From Demequina litoralis (lineage in GTDB: Bacteria; Actinomycetota; Actinomycetes; Actinomycetales; Demequinaceae), in contig NZ_JAUHPW010000011.1 in NCBI RefSeq assembly GCF_030418455.1, positions 36,733 through 100,732 on the forward strand: a stretch of 64,000 bases of DNA, given 5' to 3'. Made by a program: the position numbers and the translations under genes. Below the pieces are notes generated by a model. The model saw only the letters and a program-made list of their open reading frames with translations, did no database searches and was not told the DNA's origin. Below, piece by piece: positions 36,315 through 45,828 of the stretch; the stretch's first letter is position 1; every line of letters starts with the position of its first letter.

Positions 36315-36881
36315 TTACACCGGATCGAGAATTCCTCGATCGAGGTCGCGACGAAGGGCGGCGACGGCTCGGTGCTGCGCCACCTTGACGGCCGACTCCG
36401 AGGCGCCGACGACCTCCGCGGTCTCCTTCACCGAGAGTCCCGCGACCACGCGCAGCAGGAGAACCTCGCGCTGGCGGGCGTTGAGCCGGCACAGGAGGCG
36501 GTCGACGGTCTCGGCCTGGCCCCGCAGGAGCGCGTGCTGCTCGGCGCTCGGAGCGGCCTCGCGCACCAGCAGCGCCAGCGTCTCGTCCGCGACCGGCGCC
36601 TCGGGCCGGCGACCGGACCGGCGGTGCGCGTCGACCATGCGGCGGTGCGCGATCGAGAACACCCACGACCGGAAGTCGCCCTCGCCGCCGGTGAACGATG
36701 CGATGCCGCGCGCGACGTTCAGGAAGGTGTCCGCGGCCTCGTCCTCGGGCGAGGGCGAGCCCTTGCCGGCGAGGTAGCCGCGCACCGGTCCGGCGAGGTC
36801 GCGGTAGATCTCTGCCCAGGCCCAGTCCTCGCCCACACGGGCGGCGGAGAGGATGGATTCGAAGGCGGGGCCGAGGGTCAT
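36315..36881 (-). CDS. ECF-type RNA polymerase sigma factor
   Basis: The 188-residue protein has sigma region 2 (EAADTFLNVARGIASFTGGEGDFRSWVFSIAHRRMVD) and region 4 (RQREVLLLRVVAGLSVKETAEVVGASESAVKVA), with no regions 1 or 3, as in ECF sigmas. The ATG at 36881 is chosen; a GTG six codons upstream is possible. The following membrane protein is its likely partner. The inducing signal is unknown, and no autoregulatory promoter is recognisable. Confidence 0.9.
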   Translation of the reverse strand: MTLGPAFESILSAARVGEDWAWAEIYRDLAGPVRGYLAGKGSPSPEDEAADTFLNVARGIASFTGGEGDFRSWVFSIAHRRMVDAHRRSGRRPEAPVADETLALLVREAAPSAEQHALLRGQAETVDRLLCRLNARQREVLLLRVVAGLSVKETAEVVGASESAVKVAQHRAVAALRRDLDRGILDPV

Positions 36882-37011
36882 GCGCGGGTCGACGCGCACT
36901 GCGGCGCGAGCGCTCGAGGGCTGGGCATGGTGGGCGACGCTAGCACGAAGCGGGGCCTTCGCCGCACATCGGACAACGACGACCAACGGGGCGCAGCGCC
37001 CGGGAACGACG

Positions 37012-37043
37012 AAACCCCCTCGCCCGCTTGGACGAGGGGGTTT
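37012..37043 (-). terminator. Terminator of tRNA-Glu
   Basis: The minus-strand stem AAACCCCCTCG/CGAGGGGGTTT lies 3 nt past the encoded CCA end and is followed by a T-rich stretch. Confidence 0.85.
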
Positions 37044-37046
37044 CAG

Positions 37047-37122
37047 TGGTAGCCCCGACGGGATTCGAACCCGCGCTACCGCCTTGAGAGGGCGGCGTGC
37101 TAGGCCGCTACACAACGGGGCC
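37047..37122 (-). tRNA. tRNA-Glu (CUC)
   Basis: The 76-nt cloverleaf reads 5' GGCCCCG, has anticodon loop CTCTCAA in a CCGCC/GGCGG stem giving anticodon CUC (codon GAG), a T-arm with GTTCGAATC and an encoded CCA end. The first acceptor pair is a G-U wobble. It lies in the same stretch as gltX, whose product charges it, and has its own promoter. Confidence 0.96.
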
Positions 37123-37167
37123 CTAGCTGCTTTCGCCACCCTGACCGGGCGGCTGGCGCGAGATAAG

Positions 37168-37197
37168 ACTTTACAGCATGTCCGGCGCGGATTCCAA
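37168..37197 (-). promoter_or_regulatory. Promoter of tRNA-Glu
   Basis: On the minus strand TTGGAA (37197-37192) and TAAAGT (37173-37168) are 18 bp apart, about 46 nt before the tRNA. The tRNA-Gln promoter has almost the same boxes. Confidence 0.75.
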
Positions 37198-37543
37198 ATC
37201 CGCCCCCGCGACCGCGCTCCTGGCCGCCCCCATGGTGACATATCCAGGGGATTCGCCCCGCGTGCGGGCCCGCCGCAGCCGACCCGGGGCCCTCGACGTG
37301 ACCGAGGTCACATGCGGACCGGGAGGCCCCCACCCCGGCACCACCGGCACCGCGCAGCTCGGCCTCGCGTCCGATTGGTACCAATCCGGACGACATCGGC
37401 CTCGAACGTGCGGATTGGTACCACTGCGGCGGCGGGCGGCAGGCGGCGGGCGGCAGTCCCACCTCGCGGGGCGCCGGACGCGCCAGGGCCACCCCTCCCC
37501 CGCATCGTCCCGCCCCCTTGCCGCCCCACGATGCGTTATGTAA
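37198..37543. other. Gap before clpB with operator-like palindromes
   Basis: No gene is visible. The palindrome GATTGGTACCAATC (37373-37386) recurs as the half-copy GATTGGTACCA (37413-37423), centres 40 bp apart. TGACC-GA-GGTCA lies near 37299. CGCATCGT (37501-37508) and ACGATGCG (37528-37535), one from a GGGACGATGCG motif, form a stem-capable pair just before the heat-shock operator. Confidence 0.5.
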
Positions 37544-37566
37544 AGTTGAGCGAAGGCGACTCAACT
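37544..37566. promoter_or_regulatory. HAIR element (HspR operator) of clpB
   Basis: AGTTGAG-N9-CTCAACT contains the TTGAG-N9-CTCAA core of the HspR-associated inverted repeat known from Streptomyces and Mycobacterium. It sits 35 bp before the clpB start, so clpB should be repressed by HspR with DnaK and induced by heat. Confidence 0.85.
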
Positions 37567-37600
37567 CTTGAGCCGCATCGCATGATCACAGGAGGTTCGC

Positions 37601-39754
37601 ATGACCGCTCAGCCCATGGCTCCCGGCTCGGAGGAGCAGCAGAGCGCCCTGGAGCAGTTCGGGCAGGACTTCACCGCCCTGGCCGAGCAGGGGGCGCTCG
37701 ACCCCGTCATCGGACGCGACGAGGAGATCCGTCGCGTCATGCAGGTGCTCACGCGCCGCACCAAGAACAACGCCGTGCTCATCGGGGAGCCCGGCGTCGG
37801 CAAGACGGCCATCGTCGAGGGCCTCGCCCAGCGCATCGTCGCCGGCGACGTCCCGTCCAGCCTCAAGGACCGCCGCGTCATCGAGATCGCGATGAGCTCG
37901 ATCGTCGCCGGCGCCGCCTTCCGCGGCCAGTTCGAGGAGCGCCTCAAGGCCGTCCTCAAGGAGGTCGAGGAGTCCGAGGGCCGGATCATCCTCTTCGTCG
38001 ACGAGCTCCACACGATCGTGGGCGCCGGCCGTGCCGAGGGCTCCGTCGACGCGGGCAACATCCTCAAGCCGATGCTCGCGCGCGGCAAGCTCCGCATGAT
38101 CGGCGCGACCACGCTCAACGAGTACCGCGAGCACGTCGAGACGGACAGCGCCCTCGAGCGCCGCTTCCAGCCCGTCTACGTGGGCGAGCCGAGCATCGAG
38201 GACACCGTCGCGATCCTGCGCGGCCTCCAGGAGAAGTACGAGGTCCACCACGGCGTGAAGATCACGGACGAGGCGATCGTCCAGTCCGCGCGCCTGTCCG
38301 ACCGGTACATCACCGAGCGTTTCCTGCCGGACAAGGCCGTCGACCTCATCGACGAGGCCACGTCCGCGCTCAAGATGCAGCTCGACTCCATGCCGATCGA
38401 GCTCGACCGCGCCCGCCGGCGCATCATGCAGCTCGAGATCGAGCGCACGCAGGTCGCGAAGGACAAGTCCGAGCACGCCAAGCAGCGCCGCGAGGAGATC
38501 GACGCCGACATCGCGCGCCTGCGCGAGGAGTCCGACAGCCTCAACATGCGCTGGGCGCGCGAGAAGGACCTCATCGTGCGCGTGTCGACCGCGACCGAGC
38601 GGCTCGAGTCGCTGCGCGGCGACCTCGAGCGCGCCGAGCGCTACGGCGAGCTCGAGAGGGCCGGCCGCATCCGCTACGGCGAGATGCCCGCCGCGGAGGC
38701 GGACATCGCCAAGGCCCGGGCGGAGCTCGACGCCATCCCCGCCGACGAGCGCATGCTGCGCGAAGAGGTCACGGGCGAGGACATCGCCGCGGTGGTCGCG
38801 CGGTGGACGGGCGTGCCCGTCGAGAAGCTGCTCACCGACGAGTCGGGCAAGCTGACGCACCTCGAGGACCGTCTCCACGAGCGCGTGGTCGGCCAGCACC
38901 GGGCCATCACCTCGGTCGCTGACGCGATCCGCCGCGCCCGCGCCGGCATCTCGGACGCCAACCGGCCCATCGGCTCGTTCCTCTTCCTCGGCCCCACCGG
39001 CGTGGGCAAGACCGAGCTGGCCCGCGCCCTCGCCGAGCAGCTGTTCGACGACGAGCGCGCCATGATCCGCATCGACATGTCCGAGTACATGGAGTCCCAC
39101 GCGGTCAGCCGCCTCATCGGCTCTCCCCCGGGCTACGTCGGATACGACCAGGGCGGCCAGCTCACGGAGGCCGTGCGTCGGCGCCCGTACAGCATCGTCC
39201 TGTTCGACGAGGTCGAGAAGGCCCACCCGGACGTGTGGAACGTGCTGCTGCAGGTGCTCGACGACGGCCGCCTCACCGACGGCCGCGGCCGCACCGTCAA
39301 CTTCACCAACACGATCATCGTGATGACGTCCAACCTGGGCTCGGACATCGTGCTGGCGTGGGACGGCGAGGACCGGGCGGCGCTGGAGGCGTCGCTGCAC
39401 GAGGTGCTGCGCCGCGCGTTCCGGCCCGAGTTCCTCAACCGCCTGGACGACGTGGTGGTCTTCGACCGCATCGACCCCGCCGCGATGGAGGGCATCGTCG
39501 GGACCGAGCTCGCGAAGAACGTCGCGCGGCTGGCGGACGCCAAGGACATCGTCCTCACGGTGGACGATGCGCTGCGGTCCTCGCTCGCGAGGGACGGCTT
39601 CGATCCGGCGTTCGGCGCGCGGCCGCTCAAGCGGCTCATCCAGACGCGGCTGCTCAACGAGCTCGCGAAGGAGATCGTCGACGGACGCGTCCGCGAGGGC
39701 GACGAGGTGACGGCCGGCTGGGACGGCCAGCGGGTGACGCTCACCGTCGGATAG
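37601..39754 (+). CDS. clpB: ClpB-type disaggregase lacking the N-domain
   Basis: This HspR-controlled AAA+ chaperone pulls proteins out of aggregates. The 717 residues begin almost directly with NBD1 ([17 protein letters not shown], Walker [10 protein letters not shown] near residue 65), continue with a coiled-coil middle domain (about 265-390) and NBD2 (Walker [10 protein letters not shown] near 468, [13 protein letters not shown]), and end without the ClpP-binding IGF loop. The roughly 145-residue N-domain of standard ClpB is absent; AGGAGG directly before this ATG shows it is the real start. The stop codon abuts a GGACGATGCG motif. Confidence 0.92.
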   Translation: MTAQPMAPGSEEQQSALEQFGQDFTALAEQGALDPVIGRDEEIRRVMQVLTRRTKNNAVLIGEPGVGKTAIVEGLAQRIVAGDVPSSLKDRRVIEIAMSSIVAGAAFRGQFEERLKAVLKEVEESEGRIILFVDELHTIVGAGRAEGSVDAGNILKPMLARGKLRMIGATTLNEYREHVETDSALERRFQPVYVGEPSIEDTVAILRGLQEKYEVHHGVKITDEAIVQSARLSDRYITERFLPDKAVDLIDEATSALKMQLDSMPIELDRARRRIMQLEIERTQVAKDKSEHAKQRREEIDADIARLREESDSLNMRWAREKDLIVRVSTATERLESLRGDLERAERYGELERAGRIRYGEMPAAEADIAKARAELDAIPADERMLREEVTGEDIAAVVARWTGVPVEKLLTDESGKLTHLEDRLHERVVGQHRAITSVADAIRRARAGISDANRPIGSFLFLGPTGVGKTELARALAEQLFDDERAMIRIDMSEYMESHAVSRLIGSPPGYVGYDQGGQLTEAVRRRPYSIVLFDEVEKAHPDVWNVLLQVLDDGRLTDGRGRTVNFTNTIIVMTSNLGSDIVLAWDGEDRAALEASLHEVLRRAFRPEFLNRLDDVVVFDRIDPAAMEGIVGTELAKNVARLADAKDIVLTVDDALRSSLARDGFDPAFGARPLKRLIQTRLLNELAKEIVDGRVREGDEVTAGWDGQRVTLTVG

Positions 39755-39833
39755 GACGATGCGCGGGGCCCGGGGGCGCGACGCTCCCGGGCCTCGACGC
39801 GTCAGGCTCCGGCGCGGTCGCGTCAGGCTCCGG
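39755..39833. repeat. Short direct repeat after clpB
   Basis: GCGTCAGGCTCCGG occurs twice, at 39799-39812 and 39820-39833. The second copy covers the stop codon of the minus-strand oxidase gene, so the first is a duplicated gene end. A GACGATGC motif (39755-39762) lies at the clpB stop. Confidence 0.7.
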
Positions 39834-40473
39834 AGCCGTCCCAGCCGTCGAGGCCGCCGTCGTCCTGCGCGAGGGCGTCGAGATCGCGCTGCGGGAGCGT
39901 CTCGGTGATGCCGTCGATGCGCTTCCAGTCGGGGATCGCCGTCCTGCTCCCCCGCCGCGGCACGAAGCGCGCGCGCTCGCCGGTGCGATGGACGTAGCGG
40001 CCGCAGTTGGGGAACACCCGCCCGACCGCCACCTCGACCACCGCCTGCGCGCCGTAGTGGGATGCGACGCGCTCCGGCTCGGTGACGACCGAGGCCGTGC
40101 CGTGGACCCGCAGCCGCCACGGCCGGTCCTCGTCGACGAACAGCAGCGCCACGCGTCCGTCGTCCTCGATGTTGCCGAGCGTGCGCCACATGCCGTTGCC
40201 GTCGTAGCTCGGCAGCTCGATCGAGGCGGGACCGGTCACCCGGACGAAGCCCGGATCCCCGCCCTTGTACGACACGTCGGGCCAGCCGTCCGCGTCGGTG
40301 GTCGCGATCCACAGCTTGGACTGCTGCGCGATGAGCGCGGCGTCGCCCTCGTCGAGCTCCTCGCGCACCACGCCGCCGGCGATCGCGTCCGCCAGCCGGC
40401 GGGTGTCGAAGCGGTCCTGGAGTCGCCGCGCGCCGTCTCCGTAGAGCCGTCCTGCCCGCGCATCGTCGCCCAT
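39823..40473 (-). CDS. Pyridoxamine 5'-phosphate oxidase-family protein
   Basis: The 216-residue protein has the split-barrel flavin-binding fold: KLWIATTDADGWPDVSYKGG, IELPSYDGNGMWRTLGNI and VALLFVDEDRPWRLRVHG. It matches the general PNPOx-like group used for F420- or FMN-dependent reductases and haem oxygenases more than true PdxH. The ATG at 40473 lies beside a GACGATGC motif that contributes GDDA. Substrate unknown. Confidence 0.82.
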   Translation of the reverse strand: MGDDARAGRLYGDGARRLQDRFDTRRLADAIAGGVVREELDEGDAALIAQQSKLWIATTDADGWPDVSYKGGDPGFVRVTGPASIELPSYDGNGMWRTLGNIEDDGRVALLFVDEDRPWRLRVHGTASVVTEPERVASHYGAQAVVEVAVGRVFPNCGRYVHRTGERARFVPRRGSRTAIPDWKRIDGITETLPQRDLDALAQDDGGLDGWDGSGA

Positions 40474-40530
40474 CGTCGTCCCCCGCAGCCGCCGGTGCCC
40501 CCACGATGGCACACCCCCGGACAACGCGAA

Positions 40531-40554
40531 AGGGCCCGCCATCAGGCGGGCCCT
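40531..40554 (-). terminator. Terminator of tRNA-Gln
   Basis: A perfect 10-bp stem, AGGGCCCGCC and GGCGGGCCCT with loop ATCA, lies 13 nt past the tRNA and is followed by TTTCG on the minus strand. Confidence 0.8.
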
Positions 40555-40566
40555 CTCGTCGAACAG

Positions 40567-40638
40567 CTGGGCTACAAGGATTCGAACCTCAACTAACGGA
40601 ACCAGAAACCGTCGTGCTGCCAGTTACACCATAGCCCA
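40567..40638 (-). tRNA. tRNA-Gln (CUG)
   Basis: The 72-nt gene begins TGGGCTA, pairs with TAGCCCA at its 3' end, has anticodon loop TTCTGGT giving CUG (codon CAG) and a T-arm with GTTCGAATC. CCA is not encoded, unlike the neighbouring tRNA-Glu. Confidence 0.95.
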
Positions 40639-40663
40639 CTGCGTTCCAGCGGAACGGAGAACC

Positions 40664-40692
40664 ACTTTACCCGACTCCGGCGCAGAACCCAA
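40664..40692 (-). promoter_or_regulatory. Promoter of tRNA-Gln
   Basis: On the minus strand TTGGGT (40692-40687) and TAAAGT (40669-40664) are 17 bp apart, 25 bp before the tRNA. The -10 is identical to that of tRNA-Glu. Confidence 0.75.
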
Positions 40693-40698
40693 ATCGCC

Positions 40699-41136
40699 TC
40701 ATCCCGCCGCGTGTCGGATCGAGTCCAGCACCACGACCCCCGCGGCGTCGCCGTCGCAGTAGTGACCGAGCGTCCCGTAGTAGCTGTCGGTGCGGTTGCC
40801 GCCCGGCAGGTCCGCGAGCACCGCGACCGTGCCCGTCGCCGTCACGGCGTCCCCCGCAAGGTACACCTCCGTGCCCAGCTGAGCGCCGCCCGCCGGCCCC
40901 GGGACCGCGCCCGGCGGCCACACGATCCACGGCTGCTTGCCGTTGTCGCGCTCCAGCATGAGGCAGCCGTTCGCGAGCACGCGGACGGTGCCGCTGAGCT
41001 CGAGCCGCGCACCGGGCAGGTCGCCCACCGTCTCCTGCGTCGCGAGGTAGCCGCCCACCGCATCGTCCTCCGGCGCGTCCGTGCAGGCCGCGAGCAGGGA
41101 CGATGCGGCCACGAGCGCCACGACGAGCCTCACCAT
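40699..41136 (-). CDS. Small putative lipoprotein
   Basis: The 145-residue product has a signal peptide ending in lipobox LLAAC (Cys near residue 18) and a small beta-rich secreted domain with two further cysteines. I recognise no family. TACGGT (41143-41148) stands 6 nt before the ATG, so it is probably leaderless. Two GACGATGC motifs in opposite orientation (41060, 41099) flank its signal-peptide region. Confidence 0.7.
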   Translation of the reverse strand: MVRLVVALVAASSLLAACTDAPEDDAVGGYLATQETVGDLPGARLELSGTVRVLANGCLMLERDNGKQPWIVWPPGAVPGPAGGAQLGTEVYLAGDAVTATGTVAVLADLPGGNRTDSYYGTLGHYCDGDAAGVVVLDSIRHAAG

Positions 41137-41162
41137 GGGCTCACCGTACGCCGCGAACGCGG

Positions 41163-41888
41163 CTACAGCCCCAGCGCCGCCGGCAGGTCCGCGAGCGAGC
41201 CGATCCGCACGAGCCCGTCGCGGGGCGCGCCGTCGCCGCAGAGCCCGTCGACGTCGCGCGAGTGCGCGCCGGGCCGCTCGATCCACACGCCGAGCCCCAG
41301 CCCGGCCTGGACCGCGCCGAACGGGTCGACGTCGAACTCGTCGCCCACGTACGCGACCTCGGACGGATCGAGCCCGAGCCGTTCGCACGCGAGCGCGTAG
41401 ACCCGCGGGTCGGGCTTGCCGACGCCGAGCGAGTCGACCCCGACGAGCATGGGCATCCGCGCCAGCCCGCAGGCGGCGAGCTTGATCTCCTGGTAGCCGT
41501 GATCGGCGTTGGACAGCCCGCCGTACGGCAGGCCCGCCGCGTCGAGCGCGTCGAGCGCGGGCGCCGCGTCCTCGTGAGCGGCCCAGCCCTCACGGAAGTA
41601 CCGCTCGAACGCGGTGTCCCACACCTCGTACGCCTCGGGGTCCAGGTACGGCCCGTCGAAGATCTCGTGGAGGTCGTTGGCCCGGCGGTGGCGCTGCTCG
41701 CGGTGGGTCATCTCGCCGCGGGTGTGCGCGCGGTACCAGCCGTTGGCGTCCTCGCGCCACACCCGCACCAGCTCGTCGTGGTCGACGTCGCCGAGGTAGT
41801 CGACCGCGACGGAGGCGAGCGCGTGCCGGAACGCCCCGCGGGTGTCGACGAGCGTGTCGTCGACGTCGAACAGGACGCCCCGGATCAC
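41163..41888 (-). CDS. HAD-family hydrolase
   Basis: The 241-residue enzyme shows HAD motifs in order: LFDVDDTLVDT (nucleophile Asp), GLSNADH, the motif III Lys in GVGKPDPRVY and AYVGDEFDVD. A helical cap lies between motifs I and II. It resembles YjjG/haloacid-dehalogenase-like phosphatases; substrate unknown. A GTG start and a short gap after gltX suggest co-transcription with it. Confidence 0.9.
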   Translation of the reverse strand: MIRGVLFDVDDTLVDTRGAFRHALASVAVDYLGDVDHDELVRVWREDANGWYRAHTRGEMTHREQRHRRANDLHEIFDGPYLDPEAYEVWDTAFERYFREGWAAHEDAAPALDALDAAGLPYGGLSNADHGYQEIKLAACGLARMPMLVGVDSLGVGKPDPRVYALACERLGLDPSEVAYVGDEFDVDPFGAVQAGLGLGVWIERPGAHSRDVDGLCGDGAPRDGLVRIGSLADLPAALGL

Positions 41889-41896
41889 ACGCGTCC

Positions 41897-43378
41897 TCAG
41901 AGCGACGCGCGCAGGCTGCGCAGGCGGGTCAGCGCGTGGTCCTTGCCCAGGATCTCCATGGACTCGAACAGCGGCGGCGACACGAGACGGCCGGTGACCG
42001 CGACGCGCAGCGGCCCGAACGCGAAGCGCGGCTTGATGCCCATCTCCTCGACGAGCGTCGCGCGCAGCGCCTCCTGCTGCGCCTCGGGCGAGAAGTCCTC
42101 GAGCGCCTCGAGCACCGCGATCGACGCGTCGAGGATCTCCGCGGCGTTCTCCGGCAGCTTCGCGCGGGCCGCGTCCTCCACCACGATCTCGTGGTCCTCG
42201 AGGAACAGGAACCCGAGCATGCCGGGCGCCTCGCCCAGGAGCGTCATGCGCGTCTGGACCAGCGGGATCGCCTCGGCGAGGGTCTGCTCCTCGTGCGGGG
42301 TGAGCTCCTGGATCTCCGCGGTCGACAGCAGGCCGGCGGCGTGGAGGTAGGGCACCACGCGCTTCGCGAACTCGCCCGGGGGCAGCATGCGCATGTGCTC
42401 GGCGTTGATCGCCTCGGCCTTCTTGAGGTCGAAGCGCGCGGGGTTGGGCGTGCAGTCCGCGATGTCGAAGGCCTCGACGAGCTCCGCGGGCGTGAAGACG
42501 TCGCGGTCGGGGCCGATGCTCCAGCCCAGCAGCGCGAGGTAGTTGAGCAGGCCCTCGGGCAGGAAGCCACGGTCACGGTGGTGGAAGAGGTTGGACTCGG
42601 GGTCGCGCTTGGACAGCTTCTTGGTGCCCTCGCCCAGCACCATCGGCATGTGCGCGTACGCCGGGACCGCGTCCGCGACCCCGAGCTCGACCATCGCGCG
42701 CCACAGCACGATCTGGCGCGGGGTGGAGGACAGCAGGTCCTCGCCGCGCAGCACGTGCGTGATCTTCATGAGCGCGTCGTCGACCGGGTTGACGAGCGTG
42801 TACAGCGGGATGCCGTTCGCGCGGACGATCACGTAGTCCGGCACGGTGCCGGCCGGGAACGTGACGGTGCCGCGGATGAGGTCCTCGACCACGATGTCCT
42901 CGTCGGGCATCCGCATGCGCAGCACGGGCTCGCGACCCTCGGCGCGGAACGCGGCCTTCTGCTCGTCGGTGAGGTCGCGGTCGAAGCCGTCGTAGCCGAG
43001 CTTGGGGTCGCGGCCCGCGGCCTTGTGGCGCGCCTCGATCTCCTCGGGCGTCGAGAAGGACTCGTACGCGTAGCCGCCCTCGACCAGCTTCGCGACCACC
43101 TCGGCGTGGAGGTCGTGGCGCTCGGACTGGCGGTACGGGCCGTACGGGCCGCCGATGCCGGGGCCCTCGTCGTAGTCGATGCCCAGCCAGCTCATCGCGT
43201 CGAGCAGCATCTCGTAGCTCTCCTGCGAGTCGCGCTCGGCGTCGGTGTCCTCGATGCGGAAGACCATGTCGCCGCCGGTGTGGCGGGCGTAGGCCCAGTT
43301 GAACAGCGCGGTGCGGACCATGCCCACGTGGGGCAGGCCGGTGGGCGACGGGCAGAAGCGGACGCGGACCTTGCTCAT
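41897..43378 (-). CDS. gltX: Glutamyl-tRNA synthetase
   Basis: GltX charges tRNA-Glu, encoded nearby. The 493-residue class I enzyme carries the HIGH-type motif in [30 protein letters not shown] and the KLSKRD KMSKS-type loop. AAGGAAG precedes the ATG at 43378. The FAH hydrolase upstream is its usual actinobacterial neighbour. Confidence 0.97.
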   Translation of the reverse strand: MSKVRVRFCPSPTGLPHVGMVRTALFNWAYARHTGGDMVFRIEDTDAERDSQESYEMLLDAMSWLGIDYDEGPGIGGPYGPYRQSERHDLHAEVVAKLVEGGYAYESFSTPEEIEARHKAAGRDPKLGYDGFDRDLTDEQKAAFRAEGREPVLRMRMPDEDIVVEDLIRGTVTFPAGTVPDYVIVRANGIPLYTLVNPVDDALMKITHVLRGEDLLSSTPRQIVLWRAMVELGVADAVPAYAHMPMVLGEGTKKLSKRDPESNLFHHRDRGFLPEGLLNYLALLGWSIGPDRDVFTPAELVEAFDIADCTPNPARFDLKKAEAINAEHMRMLPPGEFAKRVVPYLHAAGLLSTAEIQELTPHEEQTLAEAIPLVQTRMTLLGEAPGMLGFLFLEDHEIVVEDAARAKLPENAAEILDASIAVLEALEDFSPEAQQEALRATLVEEMGIKPRFAFGPLRVAVTGRLVSPPLFESMEILGKDHALTRLRSLRASL

Positions 43379-43442
43379 AGTTCTTCCTTCTTCACGCCCG
43401 GGTGGGGGCGCACGATGCGGGGGTGGGCCGGGGTGGGGCCCG

Positions 43443-44225
43443 TTACTGGCGGCGGAGGACGGGGTTGCGCAGCACACCGAGGTCCTCGACCTCGACCTCG
43501 ACCACGTCGCCGTGGTTGATCGTGGTGACGCCCGCCGGGGTGCCGGTGAGGATGACGTCGCCGGGCAGCAGCGTGGTGACCTCGGACACGAGCGACACCA
43601 CGGTCGCGACGTCGGTCACCATGTCGGCGGTGTGGCCCTTCTGGACCTCCTCGCCGTTGATGCGGCCCACCACGTGGACGTCGTCGTGCGCGAGCTCGGT
43701 CTCGATCCACGGCCCGAGAGGGAGCGACGTGTCGAACGCCTTGCCGCGGAACCACTGGTTCTCCTGGCGCTGCACGTCGCGCGCGGTGACGTCGTTGGCG
43801 CACGTGAAGCCGTAGATGTACTGCTCCGCGTTCTCGGGTGAGACGTCCTTGCACACGCGGGAGATCACGATCGCGAGCTCGGCCTCGAGCTGGACGTCCT
43901 CGGCGTAGTGCGGCAGCACGATCGGGTCGTCCGGCCCCACCACGGCGGTGTTGGGCTTGAGGAACAGCAGCGGCATGTCGGGGACCTCGCCGCCCATCTC
44001 CTTGGCGTGCTCGGCGTAGTTCTTGCCGAGGCACACGATCTTCGAGCGCGGGATGACGGGGGCGAGCAGGCGGACGTCCTCGGTGAGCTTGATCCGCTCG
44101 CCGGTGACGGTGCCCGGCGTGTACATCGGGTCGCCGGTGAGCACGACGAGCTCCTCGGCGCCCGGCTCTCCATCGACGATCGCGTACTGGGGCTCGGCTC
44201 CGGTGGTGAAACGGGCGATACGCAT
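43443..44225 (-). CDS. Fumarylacetoacetate hydrolase-family protein
   Basis: The 260-residue protein shows the FAH core: [39 protein letters not shown] with metal-binding Glu residues, [12 protein letters not shown] and ILTGTPAGV. Activities in the family include acylpyruvate hydrolases and oxaloacetate decarboxylases; position beside gltX is conserved in actinobacteria but its role is unclear. TAGGCT (44233-44238) precedes the ATG by 7 nt, so the message is probably leaderless. Confidence 0.9.
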   Translation of the reverse strand: MRIARFTTGAEPQYAIVDGEPGAEELVVLTGDPMYTPGTVTGERIKLTEDVRLLAPVIPRSKIVCLGKNYAEHAKEMGGEVPDMPLLFLKPNTAVVGPDDPIVLPHYAEDVQLEAELAIVISRVCKDVSPENAEQYIYGFTCANDVTARDVQRQENQWFRGKAFDTSLPLGPWIETELAHDDVHVVGRINGEEVQKGHTADMVTDVATVVSLVSEVTTLLPGDVILTGTPAGVTTINHGDVVEVEVEDLGVLRNPVLRRQ

Positions 44226-44302
44226 GGGCTCCAGCCTAGTCGCTCGCGTGCGCCCCGCCCGATGCCGGGGAGCCGCCTCGCCCCGTGCCTACGATGGGCC
44301 GC

Positions 44303-44788
44303 ATGGGAGAGGCAGCCGACCGCATCGTCGCGACCGCGGACGAGGGGCTGGCCCGGCTGCTCGCCCGCACCGACGCCCACCGGGACGCCGACCTCGGCGC
44401 CGTCTACCGGGACCGACGCGTCGCGGACATCCTCACCCACCTCCACACGTGGCACCTCCTGCTCGAGCGCTGGCTCGCGGACCACGCGGCGGGCCGGACC
44501 CCCGCGTATCCGGCCGACGGGTACACGTGGGCCACGCTCGGCGACCTCAACGACGCGCTGCACTCCGCGCATCGTCACCTCGCGTACGACGAGGCGCGGG
44601 CAGCCACGGTCGCGTCGCACGCCCGCGCGATCGCGGCCGTCGCCGCGCGGGACGATGCGACCCTGACCTCGCCCGACGCGCATCCGTGGCTCGACGGCGA
44701 CCGTCTCTCCGCCGTCGCGCACGAGTGCCTGGGCGGGCACTACCGGTGGGCCGGCGAGCTGCTCGACCGGGCCGGGGTGCCCGCATGA
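44303..44788 (+). CDS. ClbS/DfsB-family four-helix protein
   Basis: The 161-residue protein matches the DinB-superfamily ClbS/DfsB group (DUF1706) by RRVADILTHLHTWHLLLERWL near residue 40 and a late AHECLGGHYRWAGELL helix. ClbS is a colibactin self-resistance protein, but most relatives are uncharacterised. ATG at 44303 follows a TACGAT box (44290-44295) by 7 nt, so it is probably leaderless; an ATG at 44294 in the same frame lies within that box. It is coupled to the next gene by ATGA. Confidence 0.75.
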   Translation: MGEAADRIVATADEGLARLLARTDAHRDADLGAVYRDRRVADILTHLHTWHLLLERWLADHAAGRTPAYPADGYTWATLGDLNDALHSAHRHLAYDEARAATVASHARAIAAVAARDDATLTSPDAHPWLDGDRLSAVAHECLGGHYRWAGELLDRAGVPA

Positions 44789-45828
44789 GCGGGAGCCGCA
44801 TCGTCGGGCTCGACGTCGCGCGCGGACTCGCGGTGCTCGGCATGGTCGCGGCGCACGTGGGCGCGGACGGCTCGCGCGGCGACGGCGAGCCGTGGCCGTG
44901 GCTGGTCGCGTCGCACGGACGCCCGTCCGCCCTGTTCGCGGTGCTCGCGGGCGTCACCATCGCGCTCATGCTCGCCCGCGCGGGCGGACGGGACGATGCG
45001 CGGGCCGTCCGGCACACGCGTGCCCGGGTCGCGACGCGGGCGGGTCTGCTCGTCGTGCTCGGTCTCGTGCTCGCCGAGCTCTCCACCGGCGTCGACATCA
45101 TCCTGGTGAACCTGGGCCTCATGATGCTGCTCGCGATCCCGCTGCTGCGCGTCCCGTCGTGGGCGCTGCTCGGGATCGCGGGCGTCGCCTTCGCCTTCGG
45201 CCGGATCGCCGTCGAGGCCGTGCGACCCGGGGGCTGGTGGGAGGCGGCACCCGTCGTGGGGCGGCTGTGGAGCCTCCACTACCCCGCTCTCGCGTGGATC
45301 GGCTACGTGCTGCTCGGCGTCGTGGTCGGACGCCTCGCGCTGAGGACCGCTCGCACGCAGGCGCTGCTGGTGGGGCTGGGCCTCATGGCCGCGGCCGGGG
45401 CGGCGCTCGTGCGCATCGTCGCGGGCGACGGCGCCGTCACGGGCCTGGTCGCGCACTCGTACACGCCCGTGGAGATGGCCCACAACGCGGGCGTCGCGGT
45501 GGCCGTGATCGGCGCCTCGTGCTGGGCGGCGCCGCGGGCGCGGGCGCTGCTGAGCCCGGTCGAGGCGGTCGGCGCGATGGCGCTGTCGGCGTACGTGCTG
45601 CAGGTGCTCGTCATCTGGGTGGTGGGCACCGAGATGGTCTACGAGCCCTCGAACGTCGCGCTCGTCGCGCTCGAGCTCGTGCTGCTCGCGACAGCCTGGG
45701 GCTGGCGACGCGCGGGCATGGGCCAGGGGCCGCTCGAGCGGGTGCTCACCGCCGCGTCCAACGCGGCGGGCGACGTCGCCGTACGGGCCCTGCCCGCGCC
45801 GCGCGACCCCGAGGAGGTGTCCGCGTGA
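44785..45828 (+). CDS. Polytopic DUF1624/acyltransferase-like membrane protein
   Basis: The 347-residue protein has about ten hydrophobic helices and begins with IVGLDVARGLAVLGMVAAHVG, the signature of heparan-alpha-glucosaminide N-acetyltransferase-like proteins (DUF1624/DUF418 group). Such proteins may transfer acyl groups across the membrane. It is coupled to genes on both sides (ATGA before, GTGA after). Three motif copies lie within it. Confidence 0.75.
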   Translation: MSGSRIVGLDVARGLAVLGMVAAHVGADGSRGDGEPWPWLVASHGRPSALFAVLAGVTIALMLARAGGRDDARAVRHTRARVATRAGLLVVLGLVLAELSTGVDIILVNLGLMMLLAIPLLRVPSWALLGIAGVAFAFGRIAVEAVRPGGWWEAAPVVGRLWSLHYPALAWIGYVLLGVVVGRLALRTARTQALLVGLGLMAAAGAALVRIVAGDGAVTGLVAHSYTPVEMAHNAGVAVAVIGASCWAAPRARALLSPVEAVGAMALSAYVLQVLVIWVVGTEMVYEPSNVALVALELVLLATAWGWRRAGMGQGPLERVLTAASNAAGDVAVRALPAPRDPEEVSA

